Both the position numbers and the translations under genes were made by a program. This document shows, piece by piece, positions 27,311 through 36,731 of a DNA stretch of 51,392 nucleotides (positions within the stretch are counted from its first letter, which is position 1; the number at the start of each line of letters is the position of its first letter). The notes under the pieces are model-generated. The model searched no databases. It had not been told where the DNA came from and saw only the letters and a list, made by a program, of their open reading frames with translations. The stretch is from Candidatus Hydrogenedentota bacterium (GTDB lineage: Bacteria > Hydrogenedentota > Hydrogenedentia > Hydrogenedentales > SLHB01): contig JADLGB010000166.1 in NCBI GenBank assembly GCA_020849535.1, positions 1 through 51,392 of the forward strand, in the 5' to 3' direction.

Positions 27311-27787
27311 TCAGTTCACACCCTCTGACTTGAAGGAAAGACGTAAGGTGAGAGGTCCCAAGTCGCTCATGTACGGGACTTCCACCCAGACGGCTTTGGA
27401 TGGGCAGTACACATCGAAGTTGCTACCTCGGAAGACGACTGGCAGGCTCAGTTCCAGGGTGGTTTTCAACTTCTCGGAAAGCTTGGCCTTGGCCGAACCC
27501 GCCACAATATTGACCATCTCGGCGATGGCATCGGATACGGTTTCGTCGTCCGGCGCGACTTCAGTTCCCAGGAGCTGCGAGAGCATCCTCGAACAGGTCT
27601 CAGATGGGAGTGCCAGTGCGACGGTGCCCCGCATGACGCCGCTGAATCCGATCAGGGCCATGACTTCGTGAGGTTGTTGCTGTCCCTCGGTGATGGCCAG
27701 ACCCGTGCGGGCCACCTTCGAGGACAGCATAGTCCCGAAGAGGTAGTAAACACTCTCTACAAACGGATTGACGAACTCGGCTTTCAT
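27311..27787 (-). CDS. CheX-like chemotaxis phosphatase family protein
   Basis: The 158-residue product begins 'MKAEFVNPFVESVYYLF', the usual CheX start, and contains 'DAIAEMVNIVAGSAKAKL', matching the D/S-x3-E-x2-N phosphatase motif of the CheC/CheX family (acting Glu and Asn in 'EMVN'). These proteins remove phosphate from CheY or act in related signal circuits. No chemotaxis gene is nearby, so its partner is unknown. A GGGGAG Shine-Dalgarno lies seven bases upstream of the ATG. A small hairpin (TTCACG-TGTT-CGTGAA at 27273-27288) follows the stop but lacks a T-run. Confidence 0.8.
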   Translation of the reverse strand: MKAEFVNPFVESVYYLFGTMLSSKVARTGLAITEGQQQPHEVMALIGFSGVMRGTVALALPSETCSRMLSQLLGTEVAPDDETVSDAIAEMVNIVAGSAKAKLSEKLKTTLELSLPVVFRGSNFDVYCPSKAVWVEVPYMSDLGPLTLRLSFKSEGVN

Positions 27788-28048
27788 AACTGCGCTCCCC
27801 GCAAAGGATAGTAATTGCCGGGATTCACCCCTTCTCCCTCAAAGTGAGAATACCACAAACACGGCCAGGAATTTCCCAATTGGCGTCTTGGCGCGATGTA
27901 TAGCATTCAGGAGGATTGCTCAGAATGCGCAGTGCGCTTGCCACAACCGAATGCGGGTGCAGTGGGGGTTCGCGGAACCCTTTGCATTGCCGCTGGAAGG
28001 TGGTCCGATCCATGGTGACGTCGTGCTGATATGTACCCCTCCTGCGGA

Positions 28049-28078
28049 TTGACTTTGGGGAATCCGCATCCTTATACT
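28049..28078 (+). promoter_or_regulatory. Sigma70-like promoter for RNase Y
   Basis: TTGACT (28049-28054) and TATACT (28073-28078) separated by 18 bases give a near-consensus promoter. The transcript would start about 28085 and carry a leader of about 255 bases to the rny ATG. The rest of the 27788-28341 gap has short open frames without recognisable motifs. Confidence 0.6.
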
Positions 28079-28102
28079 TAGTGGTGGAGTCAAGGAAGTA
28101 CA

Positions 28103-28136
28103 CTTTTGCGCTCTTCGAAGCACTTCGGAGCAAAAG
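28103..28136 (+). promoter_or_regulatory. Leader hairpin upstream of rny
   Basis: The arms CTTTTG...CTC...CGAAG and CTTCG-GAG-CAAAAG (28103-28120 and 28123-28136) pair nearly throughout with two small bulges, about 20 bases downstream of the predicted start of transcription. There is no T-run after it, so it is more likely a regulatory or stabilising leader structure than a terminator. Confidence 0.4.
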
Positions 28137-28341
28137 GGATACGGTGACATGGGTCTTTCCCGCCGCGGTGGCGTTTATTCTAGGGTTGGATTGGCATTGC
28201 CGGACACGGGGGTGTTCGCGCTAACGTTAAACCTACCGGTCGTTTGTATCGCCTAACCGCGCGCTCATCCGTCCTGTTTTGACCTCCCGGATGGCTTCGC
28301 AAGAGCTAACACGCATCCCTTTGGGGATGGAGGTCATTTTC

Positions 28342-29907
28342 ATGCCTGATCCACTGATGATTGTCGTGTGGGTCGGAGCTGGTTTCGTCGTGGGACTGAT
28401 CGCCGCCGTGATCGGCGCCAGTCTGTTTGGGAGGAGCTTGCTGGGCAAAGCACGCCGTGAGGCGGCCCAGACGATTTCAGACGCAGAACGCGAAGCCGCT
28501 TCGGTCATCAAGGAAGCCAATACCACTATCAAGGAGCAGCGCATTCATCTCCGCGAGGAAGCGGAGCGGGAAGCGCGCGAACTACGAAAAGAGCTTGTCG
28601 CGCTCGAAAAACGCATCCTGGCTAAAGAGGAAACGATTGACAAACGGGTCGATGTCGTCGAGCGCAAGGCAAGTGAACTGGCGGCCAAGGACCGCGAACT
28701 CACCGCCCGCGAAGGTGGTCTGGTCAAAGAGAAAGAGCAACTGACGGTTCTCATTGGGGAACAGACCAAGAAGTTGGAGTTCATCTCCGGGATGAGCGCG
28801 GAGGAGGCCCGCCGCGAACTCTTCCAGCAGCTCGAAACCGAGGTGCGCCGGGACACCGCGCTGCGGCTCAAGCGCATTGAAGAAGAGCTGGTCGAGAACG
28901 CGGACAAAAAGGCCAAGTGGATAATCGGCCAGGCCATACAGCGTTGCGCGGCCGACCACGTTGCGGAAACAACCGTTTCCGTGGTACCGCTGCCCAATGA
29001 TGAGATGAAGGGCCGCATCATTGGCCGTGAAGGCCGGAACATTCGCGCGTTGGAAAGCGCGACCGGCATTAACATCATCATTGATGATACCCCCGAAGCC
29101 GTTATCTTGTCTGGGTTTGACCCGGTCCGGCGCGAGATCGCGCGGATCACCCTCGAGCGCCTGATCCAGGACGGCCGCATTCACCCCGCCCGGATCGAGG
29201 AAGTGGTCGAGAAGGTCAAGGAAGAGATGGCGAAGACCATCAAAGAGATGGGCGAGCAGGCCTGCCTCGAGGTGGATGTCCACGGTCTGCATATCGAGAT
29301 CATCAAGTTGCTGGGCCGCCTGAGCTACCGCACCTCGTACGGACAGAACGTGCTGAAACATTCGATGGAAGTGTGCCATCTTGCGGGGATTATGGCGGCG
29401 GAACTGGGCCTCAATGTCCCTGAAACCAAACGAGCGGCGTTGATCCACGATATCGGCAAGTCCATCAGCCATGAGATCGAGGGATCCCACGCGGTGATCG
29501 GGCACGACTTCGTGAAGCGTTACGGGGAAAGTGAAGCCATCGCCAACGCGGTGGGTGCCCACCACAACGAAATGGAACAGTCGACGGTGATGGCCGTCCT
29601 CGTGCAGGCGGCGGACGCATTGTCCGCGGCACGTCCCGGAGCGCGGCGCGAGACCGTGGAAACATACATCAAGCGGCTGGAGCAGTTGGAGCAGATCGCC
29701 GACGGTTTTCCAGGAGTCGAGAAGAGCTACGCATTGCAGGCGGGCCGTGAGATTCGCATCGCAGTGCAACCGGAGCGGATTACGGACGCCGAGGCGATGC
29801 AACTGGCCCGCGATGTGGCGCGCAAAGTGGAAACCGAGATGACGTACCCCGGCCAGATCAAGGTGACGGTGATCCGGGAGACTCGCGCGTCCGAGTTGGC
29901 GAAGTAG
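28342..29907 (+). CDS. rny: Ribonuclease Y
   Basis: RNase Y is the membrane-anchored endoribonuclease that starts mRNA decay in many bacteria lacking RNase E. The 521-residue product has an N-terminal membrane helix (about 4-28), a long charged coiled coil (to about 190), a KH domain ('[19 protein letters not shown]') and an HD domain with '[10 protein letters not shown]' and 'LIHDIGKSI' supplying the metal ligands. The length matches the family. The start at 28342 is set by GGAGG eight bases upstream; the open frame extends 63 bases upstream without a ribosome site. ymdB follows after 11 bases, the usual neighbour. Confidence 0.96.
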   Translation: MPDPLMIVVWVGAGFVVGLIAAVIGASLFGRSLLGKARREAAQTISDAEREAASVIKEANTTIKEQRIHLREEAEREARELRKELVALEKRILAKEETIDKRVDVVERKASELAAKDRELTAREGGLVKEKEQLTVLIGEQTKKLEFISGMSAEEARRELFQQLETEVRRDTALRLKRIEEELVENADKKAKWIIGQAIQRCAADHVAETTVSVVPLPNDEMKGRIIGREGRNIRALESATGINIIIDDTPEAVILSGFDPVRREIARITLERLIQDGRIHPARIEEVVEKVKEEMAKTIKEMGEQACLEVDVHGLHIEIIKLLGRLSYRTSYGQNVLKHSMEVCHLAGIMAAELGLNVPETKRAALIHDIGKSISHEIEGSHAVIGHDFVKRYGESEAIANAVGAHHNEMEQSTVMAVLVQAADALSAARPGARRETVETYIKRLEQLEQIADGFPGVEKSYALQAGREIRIAVQPERITDAEAMQLARDVARKVETEMTYPGQIKVTVIRETRASELAK

Positions 29908-29918
29908 TCCGAGCGGGC

Positions 29919-30701
29919 ATGCGAATCCTGTTCATAGGCGATATTGTCGGCAGCATTGGCCGGACCTGCGTGAAGCGGCTCTTGCCCGGGTTGCGCGAGG
30001 CGCACCGGATTGACTTGGTTTTGGCGAATGGAGAAAATGCCGCCGGCGGTCTGGGTGCGACTCCCGCGATTCTCCAGGATTTGTTCTCCATAGGCATCCA
30101 CGGCATCACGATGGGAAACCACACGTGGCGCAAGCGGGAGCTTGTGGAGGGAATCGATTCAGTAGGCTCGGTGGTGCGGCCCGCCAACTATCCCGGCGGA
30201 GTACCCGGCAAGGGCAGCGTCATTGTGGAGCTGCCGGACGGCCGCAGGGCGGGTCTTGTGAACGTGCTGGGCCGCGTGTACATGGAGCCCTATGACAATC
30301 CTTTTGAAGCGGCCTTGCGCGAGGTCGAGCGCCTGCGCAAAGAGGTCGCCGTCGTAGTGGTCGATTTCCACGCCGAGGCGACGGCTGAGAAGGTGGCCAT
30401 GGGTTGGTATCTGGACGGGCGGTGCACGGCGGTCGTGGGCACGCATACCCATGTGCAGACCGCGGATGAACGGGTGCTTCCTCAAGGCACGGCCTACATC
30501 ACGGACTTGGGCATGACGGGACCCTTCGACTCAGTGATTGGACTCGATCGGAAATTGAGTATCCAGAAGTTTCTCACGGGGCTTCCTGTGGCGCATACCG
30601 TCGCGACGGAGCGCCCCGGTTTGTGCGGCGCGGTCGTGGAGGCGGACGATGCTACCGGTCGCGCGCTGTCGATAGAGCGGGTAGTCCGGATGATGGACTA
30701 G
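29919..30701 (+). CDS. ymdB: YmdB-family metallophosphoesterase
   Basis: The 260-residue product has 'LFIGDIVGSIGR' (metal-binding Asp), 'LANGENAAGG', 'ITMGNHTW', 'VDFHAEATAEK' and 'VVGTHTHVQTAD', all the metal-ligand motifs of the TIGR00282/YmdB family. Members hydrolyse 2',3'-cyclic nucleotides and influence RNA decay and biofilm regulation in Bacillus, where the gene also follows rny. It lies 11 bases after rny, so co-transcription is likely. A weak ribosome site (GAGCGGGC) precedes the ATG. Confidence 0.94.
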   Translation: MRILFIGDIVGSIGRTCVKRLLPGLREAHRIDLVLANGENAAGGLGATPAILQDLFSIGIHGITMGNHTWRKRELVEGIDSVGSVVRPANYPGGVPGKGSVIVELPDGRRAGLVNVLGRVYMEPYDNPFEAALREVERLRKEVAVVVVDFHAEATAEKVAMGWYLDGRCTAVVGTHTHVQTADERVLPQGTAYITDLGMTGPFDSVIGLDRKLSIQKFLTGLPVAHTVATERPGLCGAVVEADDATGRALSIERVVRMMD

Positions 30702-30876
30702 CGCCCGCTCTCGGTGTGGAGGGTGGACGGCGCGCCGCATTGCGCGCGGTTCTGGAACCCAGAGCAAATAATCGCGGAAGGGGCGCGCTCACCACTTGGG
30801 GAGGGGAGCCGCCTCGTAGATTCGGGTGCGGGAGGCGGTGCGTACGTCCCGCCCATGAGGATCGTTCGTAGTCTCA

Positions 30877-33800
30877 ATGTACTTCAAACAACTCGAGATG
30901 ATTGGATTCAAGTCCTTCGCGGACCGGACGGTCCTCCGGATGGAACCCGGTGTGACCGCGATCGTGGGCCCGAACGGCTGCGGCAAGAGCAACATTCTGG
31001 ACGCGCTCCGCTGGGTACTGGGCGAACAGCGCGCGAAAGAACTGCGCGGCGCCCACATGCAGGACGTCGTCTTCAACGGCAGCGAGAACCGGCATCCCCT
31101 GGGCATGGCGGAAGTCTCCGTTACCTTTGACAACGCGGACTCGGCATTGCCGGTGGACTTCTCGGAAGTTCAGATTACGCGGCGCGTGTTCCGCTCGGGC
31201 GAAAGCGAGTACCTGATCAACAAGGCCCCGTGCCGGCTGAAGGACATCCATGAGATGTTCATGGACACCGGTATCGGCACGCAGGCGTATTCGATGGTGG
31301 GTCAGGGCAAGATGGACCTGATCCTCAGTTCCAAGCCCGAAGACCGGCGCTTCCTGTTCGAGGAAGCCGCGGGCATCATCAAGTACAAGAACCGCAAGCG
31401 GCTGGCCATGCGCCGCCTCGAGTCTGCGGAGCAGAACCTCTTGCGTCTGGGCGACATCATCGCCGAGGTGGAGCGGCAAATGCGTTCGCTCAAGCGCCAG
31501 GTCAATGCGGCCATCCGGTACCGCGAAATCAGCGACCAACTCCGCGAGGTGGAGATTCGCGCCGCATGGCTCGAGTTCGGGCGGCTGACGTCGGAGATTG
31601 GGGTCCTGCGCAAGGACTTTGCCAAGGCGAGCAACACGTACGAAAAGGTGTCCGCCCGCATCTCCACGTTGGAAGCGCGCCAGGAAGAGGTGGGATTAAA
31701 CCGCCTCGAGGTGGAGCGCGTGCGCCTGGCCCGCCAGCAGGGCGTTTACGAGATCGACTCCGAAATGGAGAAGATCGAGCGGCAGATCGCCCTCCTGCGG
31801 CAACAGATCGAGTATGCCGGCGAAAAGCGCGAGCAGGCGGCGCAAGACCAGGATACCCTGCGGGAACGCGCTACCGCGCTGGCCGAGCAGATGGCCGGCA
31901 CCAACGCACGGGCGGGCGAGGCCCGCAAAGAAATTGCCGCGTGCGACGATGCCCTCGCTCAGAAGACGAGTGAGCACGGCGATCTGGCGCTCCGCGTCAA
32001 CGAAGCCGACGAGAACTTGGAGGCGATGCGCAAGCAGGCCGCCGAGCGCATGACCGATCGTGCGCGCACGCAGAGCGCCATCGAGACGCTTGCCGACGGT
32101 ATCGCCGCGGTGGACGCGCAGTTGGAACAGGTGTACGAGGAGCAGGGTCGCGTGTCGGCGCGACGGGATGAGTTGCTCGCCAGTCTTGAATCCGACCGCA
32201 CGCGCGAGACCGAAAAGCAAGGCGCCCTGACGCAGGCGGAGAACCGCCGCAATGAACTCCAGACCGACCGGGTGAAGACCACCGAAGCGCTGCAGGAGCT
32301 GGACGAGCAGTGGCGCACGCTGCGCGAAGAGAAGAGCAGCCTGGACGCGCGCCTCAATTCGTTGCGCGAATTGCGCGACAACTACGAAGGCTTCGCGGTC
32401 GGCGTGCGCGCGATCATGAAGGCCAGCTCCTCGTCGATGCTGAAAGGCATTGTGGGCCCGGTGGGCGACCTCTTATCGTCGGACAAGGAGTACGAGAAGG
32501 CCATCGAGGCGGCGCTGGGCGGCAACATCAACAACATCGTGTCGGAAGACGCGGACGCGGCGAAGGCGGCCATCGAGTTTCTCAAGAAGCACAATGCGGG
32601 CCGCGTGACCTTCCTGCCGCTGGACACGATCCGGGGAGGCTTGCGCGATGATGGTTCGTCGTTGCAGGGACAATCCGGCGTCATCGGGGCCGCCATCGAC
32701 TACGTGCGCTTTGAGCCGCGCTTGCGGAGTGCGGTGGAGTATTTGCTGCACAGCACGGTCATCGTGGAAACGCTCGATGATGCGATCCGCATCACGCGAT
32801 CGCGAGCAAGCCACCCACGCCTGGTGACGCTCGACGGCGAGGTGGTGTCTTCCGCGGGCGCGGTGACCGGGGGACGGACGAAACACGAGAGCCGCGGGCT
32901 GCTCGGACGCAGCGCGGAAATCACCGAATTGGAAGAACGCGTGAGCGCGTTAGAGGGCCGGATCACGCAGGTGGCCTCGGACCGCCAGCGGCTGACGGAA
33001 GGCCTCGCCGCGGTGGCGCGCGAGCTGACCGGTCTCGACGAGACGCTCAAGAATCTGCGCGCCGCAGTCAGCGAACTCGGCGTCGCGGTGGCGCGTGCTG
33101 GCGCGGAACTGGAGAACATGGTGCAGTCGAGCCGCGCCCTGGACCGCCAGCGAGACGAGTTGGGCTCGCGCCGCGAACAGTTGGAACTTCAGCGGCGCGA
33201 AGCGTTGCAGCGTGCAGATACGATCCAGAGCGACGACGAAGTCTTGCAGCAGCAGACGGCGGAGGCATTGGAAGCGGCGTCGCAGGCGCGCCAAGCGCTG
33301 TCCGTGTGTGCCAGCGAGTTGGCGGATTTGCGCGTGCACAGGGCCGGTCTCTCGCAGCGCCTCGAAGAAATCGAACGCGACCGCCAGCGTGAAGAGCGCG
33401 AGCGCAGCGAGGCCCTCAGCATGGCGGAACGCCGCACCGAGTTGATGCAGCAGCTTGAAGAAGAGCGCACTACTCTCGGCAACGAGGTCGCGCTCCACAT
33501 TGAGCGGTCGAAGGCTCTTTCGGAAACCAAGGAAGAAGCGTCGCGCAAGGCGCTCGAAGCGCAGAATCAGTTACAGGCGCTGCTCGACGAAGGTGACGCC
33601 ATTGACAAGGAACTCAAGGAGCAGCGGGAGTCGGCGCGTGCGGCCCAGTCCGACGTGCATCGCTTCGAGTTGCAGCTCCGGTCCAATGAAGACCGGGTGG
33701 AGTACTTCCAGGAGCGGATCTCGGACGAGTACCACATCGCCCTGGCGTCTCTGACCGCGGAGCAGGTGGGCACAGACGAACACGATGACGAGACCCGTCA

Positions 33801-34437
33801 CCGGCTCGTGTCCGAGCTGCGGGAACGCCTACAACGTATGGGCGAAGTGAATCTCATGGCTATCGAAGAGTATGAGGCGCTGGAAAAGCGCCATGCCTTC
33901 CTGCAGACTCAGTCCCAGGACCTGCACCAGGCGCGGGAAGCGCTGCTGGGCGTCATCGAACGCAGCGACAAGCGCATTCGCGAGATGTTCATGGAGACGT
34001 TCAAGAGCATCAGCGACAACTTCAGTAATTTTTTCCGGAGATTGTTCAACGGCGGGCAGGCGCGCGTCTACCTGCTCGATGAAGACGATCCGCTGGAGAG
34101 CGGCATCGAAATCGAGGCGCGGCCTCCGGGGAAGAAGCCGACGTCGATTTCGCTGCTTTCGGGTGGAGAAAGCGCGATGACGGCAGTGGCTCTGCTGTTC
34201 AGCATATTCAAGGCTAAGCCCAGCCCGTTCTGCGTGTTGGACGAGGTGGACGCGCCGCTGGACGACGCGAACATCGGGCGTTTCTTGAACCTCCTGGAAG
34301 AGTTCACCCACTCGAGCCAGTTCGTCGTCATCACGCACAACAAGCAGACCATGGCGAAGGCCGACGCCCTGTATGGTGTGACCCAGCAGGAGCGGGGCGT
34401 TTCGCAACTGGTCAGCGTCAAGTTCGACGGCAAATAG
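30877..34437 (+). CDS. smc: Chromosome segregation protein SMC
   Basis: The 1186-residue ATPase condenses and organises the chromosome with ScpA/ScpB (not in this window). It begins 'MYFKQLEMIGFKSFADRT', has Walker A 'GPNGCGKSN' (residues 31-39), coiled coils, a hinge around 500-660 ('GPVGDLLSSDKEYEKAIEAA'), a second coiled coil, and the C-terminal ABC signature 'LLSGGESAMTAVALL' and Walker B 'FCVLDEVDAPLDD'. The length is typical. 175 bases separate it from ymdB; I see no clear Shine-Dalgarno before the ATG. Confidence 0.97.
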   Translation: MYFKQLEMIGFKSFADRTVLRMEPGVTAIVGPNGCGKSNILDALRWVLGEQRAKELRGAHMQDVVFNGSENRHPLGMAEVSVTFDNADSALPVDFSEVQITRRVFRSGESEYLINKAPCRLKDIHEMFMDTGIGTQAYSMVGQGKMDLILSSKPEDRRFLFEEAAGIIKYKNRKRLAMRRLESAEQNLLRLGDIIAEVERQMRSLKRQVNAAIRYREISDQLREVEIRAAWLEFGRLTSEIGVLRKDFAKASNTYEKVSARISTLEARQEEVGLNRLEVERVRLARQQGVYEIDSEMEKIERQIALLRQQIEYAGEKREQAAQDQDTLRERATALAEQMAGTNARAGEARKEIAACDDALAQKTSEHGDLALRVNEADENLEAMRKQAAERMTDRARTQSAIETLADGIAAVDAQLEQVYEEQGRVSARRDELLASLESDRTRETEKQGALTQAENRRNELQTDRVKTTEALQELDEQWRTLREEKSSLDARLNSLRELRDNYEGFAVGVRAIMKASSSSMLKGIVGPVGDLLSSDKEYEKAIEAALGGNINNIVSEDADAAKAAIEFLKKHNAGRVTFLPLDTIRGGLRDDGSSLQGQSGVIGAAIDYVRFEPRLRSAVEYLLHSTVIVETLDDAIRITRSRASHPRLVTLDGEVVSSAGAVTGGRTKHESRGLLGRSAEITELEERVSALEGRITQVASDRQRLTEGLAAVARELTGLDETLKNLRAAVSELGVAVARAGAELENMVQSSRALDRQRDELGSRREQLELQRREALQRADTIQSDDEVLQQQTAEALEAASQARQALSVCASELADLRVHRAGLSQRLEEIERDRQREERERSEALSMAERRTELMQQLEEERTTLGNEVALHIERSKALSETKEEASRKALEAQNQLQALLDEGDAIDKELKEQRESARAAQSDVHRFELQLRSNEDRVEYFQERISDEYHIALASLTAEQVGTDEHDDETRHRLVSELRERLQRMGEVNLMAIEEYEALEKRHAFLQTQSQDLHQAREALLGVIERSDKRIREMFMETFKSISDNFSNFFRRLFNGGQARVYLLDEDDPLESGIEIEARPPGKKPTSISLLSGGESAMTAVALLFSIFKAKPSPFCVLDEVDAPLDDANIGRFLNLLEEFTHSSQFVVITHNKQTMAKADALYGVTQQERGVSQLVSVKFDGK

Positions 34438-34468
34438 CGCTGTCCGGCAGGACGCATCGAGTCCTTGG

Positions 34469-35608
34469 ATGAGAGTCCTCCACTTATTCAGCAATGCCAA
34501 GTACACCGGACCGGCCGAGCCGGCTCTGAATCTGTGTGTGTCGTTGCGGAAACTTGGGATCGACGCTGACTTGGCGTTTCCCGATCTGCCCGCGGGCGTT
34601 GCGCACACACTGCGCGACGTGGCACGCGACCGCGGGATCGAGCCAATCCTGCGGTTTCGCCTGAACAAGCATCGCCATCCGCTCGCCAACTTCCTGGACG
34701 GAATCGCGCTCAATCGATATCTGAGCGAGCATCCGTACGATCTAATCCACTGCCACCTGGACAATGATCACCGGCTCGGGATCGCGGCGGCGCGGCGGCA
34801 CGGCATCCCGGTCGTGCGTTCCAATTACGCGGGAGAAGGCTTTCAGAATCCTGCCCGCCACGGCCGGCTCCTGGCGGCGACCGCGCGGTTATTGGAGCCC
34901 TCACGCCAAGCGTTGGAGCACGACGCTGAAACCTATGGCTTCCCCCGAGAGTCTATGCAAGTGGTTCCAGGGGCAGTAGATGTGGAGCGTTTCGACCCTG
35001 TCAGGGAAGTCCCCGATTGCCGGAAATGGTTGGGAATCCCGACGGACGCCTTTGTGGTGGGCATTGTTGCGCGCATGCAAACCCACCGCCGGTACGAGGA
35101 TTTCTTCGGGGCCATACGGCGCTTGGTAGACGCTGGACGCAACGCGCATGCTATAGTGGTTGGGCGAGGCACCCACCAGGAGCAGGTTGGAAAGCAACCT
35201 GTGCGGGAACTGGGACTTACGGAGAGGGTGCACTTCCCGGGATATGTGGCCGGCGAGAATTACGTCGGCATGGTCAAGGCGTTCAGCGTCAAGGTCTTTC
35301 TTGTACCCGGCAGCGATGGCACGTGCCGCGCGGTTCGGGAGGCCATGGCGATGGGCAAGCCCGCAGTGGTTTCTTCGCGCGGGATGTTGCCCGAGATCGT
35401 GGATCACGGCATCAACGGATTGGTGTGCGATGGCTCCCCCGAAGGGCTGTACGAAGCGCTGTACCTGCTGAGTGGCGACCGTGCCCGGGAGCGGGAGATG
35501 GGTCGCGCCGCAAGGCGCAAGGCCGAAGAAGAGTTCGCGCTGGCGGTTCAGGCCGCCAAGGTGGCGGATGTTTACCGCGAGTTGATGGGCGACGACCGAT
35601 CCCGATAA
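34469..35608 (+). CDS. Glycosyltransferase, GT4-like (GT-B fold)
   Basis: The 379-residue product has an N-terminal acceptor domain ('LHLFSNAKYTGPAEPALNLC') and a C-terminal donor domain with 'VVGIVARMQTHRRYEDFFGA', 'LTERVHFPGYVAGENYVGMV', 'GSDGTCRAVREAMAMGKPAV' and 'LPEIVDHGINGLVC', all typical of GT4 retaining enzymes. Donor and acceptor are unknown. It starts 31 bases after smc and is followed 19 bases later by the hydrolase gene, so it heads the putative biosynthetic cluster. It could instead serve lipopolysaccharide or exopolysaccharide synthesis. Confidence 0.85.
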   Translation: MRVLHLFSNAKYTGPAEPALNLCVSLRKLGIDADLAFPDLPAGVAHTLRDVARDRGIEPILRFRLNKHRHPLANFLDGIALNRYLSEHPYDLIHCHLDNDHRLGIAAARRHGIPVVRSNYAGEGFQNPARHGRLLAATARLLEPSRQALEHDAETYGFPRESMQVVPGAVDVERFDPVREVPDCRKWLGIPTDAFVVGIVARMQTHRRYEDFFGAIRRLVDAGRNAHAIVVGRGTHQEQVGKQPVRELGLTERVHFPGYVAGENYVGMVKAFSVKVFLVPGSDGTCRAVREAMAMGKPAVVSSRGMLPEIVDHGINGLVCDGSPEGLYEALYLLSGDRAREREMGRAARRKAEEEFALAVQAAKVADVYRELMGDDRSR

Positions 35609-35627
35609 CTGGTGAGGTGGAGATTCG

Positions 35628-36584
35628 ATGCTGAAAGAGAAAGTGTTCCGCGTCCTGACGCGCATCTTTCTGCCCAGCCTGGCGCGGAACATGGAAGAGG
35701 AAGGCACATTCAAGGTCTTCGAGGGCGAGAACGCCATCTCCAATGAAGAGGATTACTTCCGAATCGAGGATCGCGGCGCTGATGTGACTGTGGTTATCTT
35801 CTCGGGAATGGATGTGCTGTTCGCGGGAGAACCTCGCTTTGAGATGCGCAAGCAGTTGGCGGGGTTGGGCCACAACACGAACCTCGTATTCGTTCGAGAC
35901 CTGCGCAGGCTCGCATACCACGTGGCGCCGGACGGCCAGCCCAACGGTCTGGAGTACTACACCCGCAAATTGCGCGAGATTATGAACCGCCTGGGTGCGA
36001 AGCATCACGTGGCATTGGGCTCTTCGGGTGGCGGGAGCGCGGCTTTCTACTTCGGCGCGCGTTGCGGTATGGACCATGTCATTGCGTTCTCGCCCGCATT
36101 TCCGGTTTCGGTTTGGACGGGCTGGGGACCCTTGTTTCGCGCGGTGGCCGATTTCAAGGCTCTGTTCACGCGCCCCTCGGAATACGTGGAAGTCCTCCTG
36201 GTCGCGCTGTCGGCGAGCCTGATTTCGCACGTGATACACAAGCACATCCCCGCCAATGGATTCTGGGACATTCCCGACGCCTTTGAGAGTGCCAATGGGA
36301 CTCGTCCCAAGGGCACGATCTTCTATGGGGAGCAGTGCGGTCCGGATGCGCGGCAGGCGGACCTGACGCGGCTTCGTCTTCCGGAGGTCAAGCTGGTTCC
36401 CGTGCCGACGGGACGGCACAACTGTCCCGGATTTCTGAAAGAACGTGAACGCCTGGCACCGGTTCTGCATGAGGAGATTCGTACTGTTCTTCGCGAGCGT
36501 GGGTTTACCATCGGGCTGGCGCAGCCCCCTCAAGAACGCCTCATCGTGGAGACGGGGGCCAGTTCCGTACCGGAGCATGGCTGA
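35628..36584 (+). CDS. Alpha/beta-hydrolase-like protein of unknown role
   Basis: The 318-residue product contains 'VALGSSGGGSAAFYFGARCG', where G131-S-S133-G-G135 forms a nucleophile elbow (Ser133), followed by 'VIAFSPAFPV' as in alpha/beta hydrolases. An early 'VTVVIFSGMD' strand and a late 'PTGRHNCPGFL' (possible catalytic His) support the fold. I cannot place it in a named family; it has no signal peptide, so it probably acts in the cytoplasm. A GGAG Shine-Dalgarno lies five bases upstream. It sits between the GT4 and the NRPS on the same strand and could trim, release or modify an acyl/peptidyl intermediate; this is inference. Confidence 0.7.
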   Translation: MLKEKVFRVLTRIFLPSLARNMEEEGTFKVFEGENAISNEEDYFRIEDRGADVTVVIFSGMDVLFAGEPRFEMRKQLAGLGHNTNLVFVRDLRRLAYHVAPDGQPNGLEYYTRKLREIMNRLGAKHHVALGSSGGGSAAFYFGARCGMDHVIAFSPAFPVSVWTGWGPLFRAVADFKALFTRPSEYVEVLLVALSASLISHVIHKHIPANGFWDIPDAFESANGTRPKGTIFYGEQCGPDARQADLTRLRLPEVKLVPVPTGRHNCPGFLKERERLAPVLHEEIRTVLRERGFTIGLAQPPQERLIVETGASSVPEHG

Positions 36585-36731
36585 GCCGCTTGACACGCGG
36601 TGCCGCGCATGCCCGAAACAAGGCGTCTTAGCGGTGCGCGGCCTGGGGGCGTCCTGTGAAGTTTTCGCGAATAGTCCGGTGCTCTTTGGTGGACGGCGAT
36701 AGGAGTCTCCGTCGCCCTTGGAGTTTTTGGG

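Noticed and set aside
27825..28133. Minus-strand frame between cheX-like gene and rny
   Set aside because: No ribosome site and no recognisable domain; it crosses the predicted rny promoter.
28079..28341. 6S RNA or riboswitch upstream of rny
   Set aside because: I tried to match the central bulge and closing stem of 6S RNA and known riboswitch cores and could not; only a leader hairpin is claimed.
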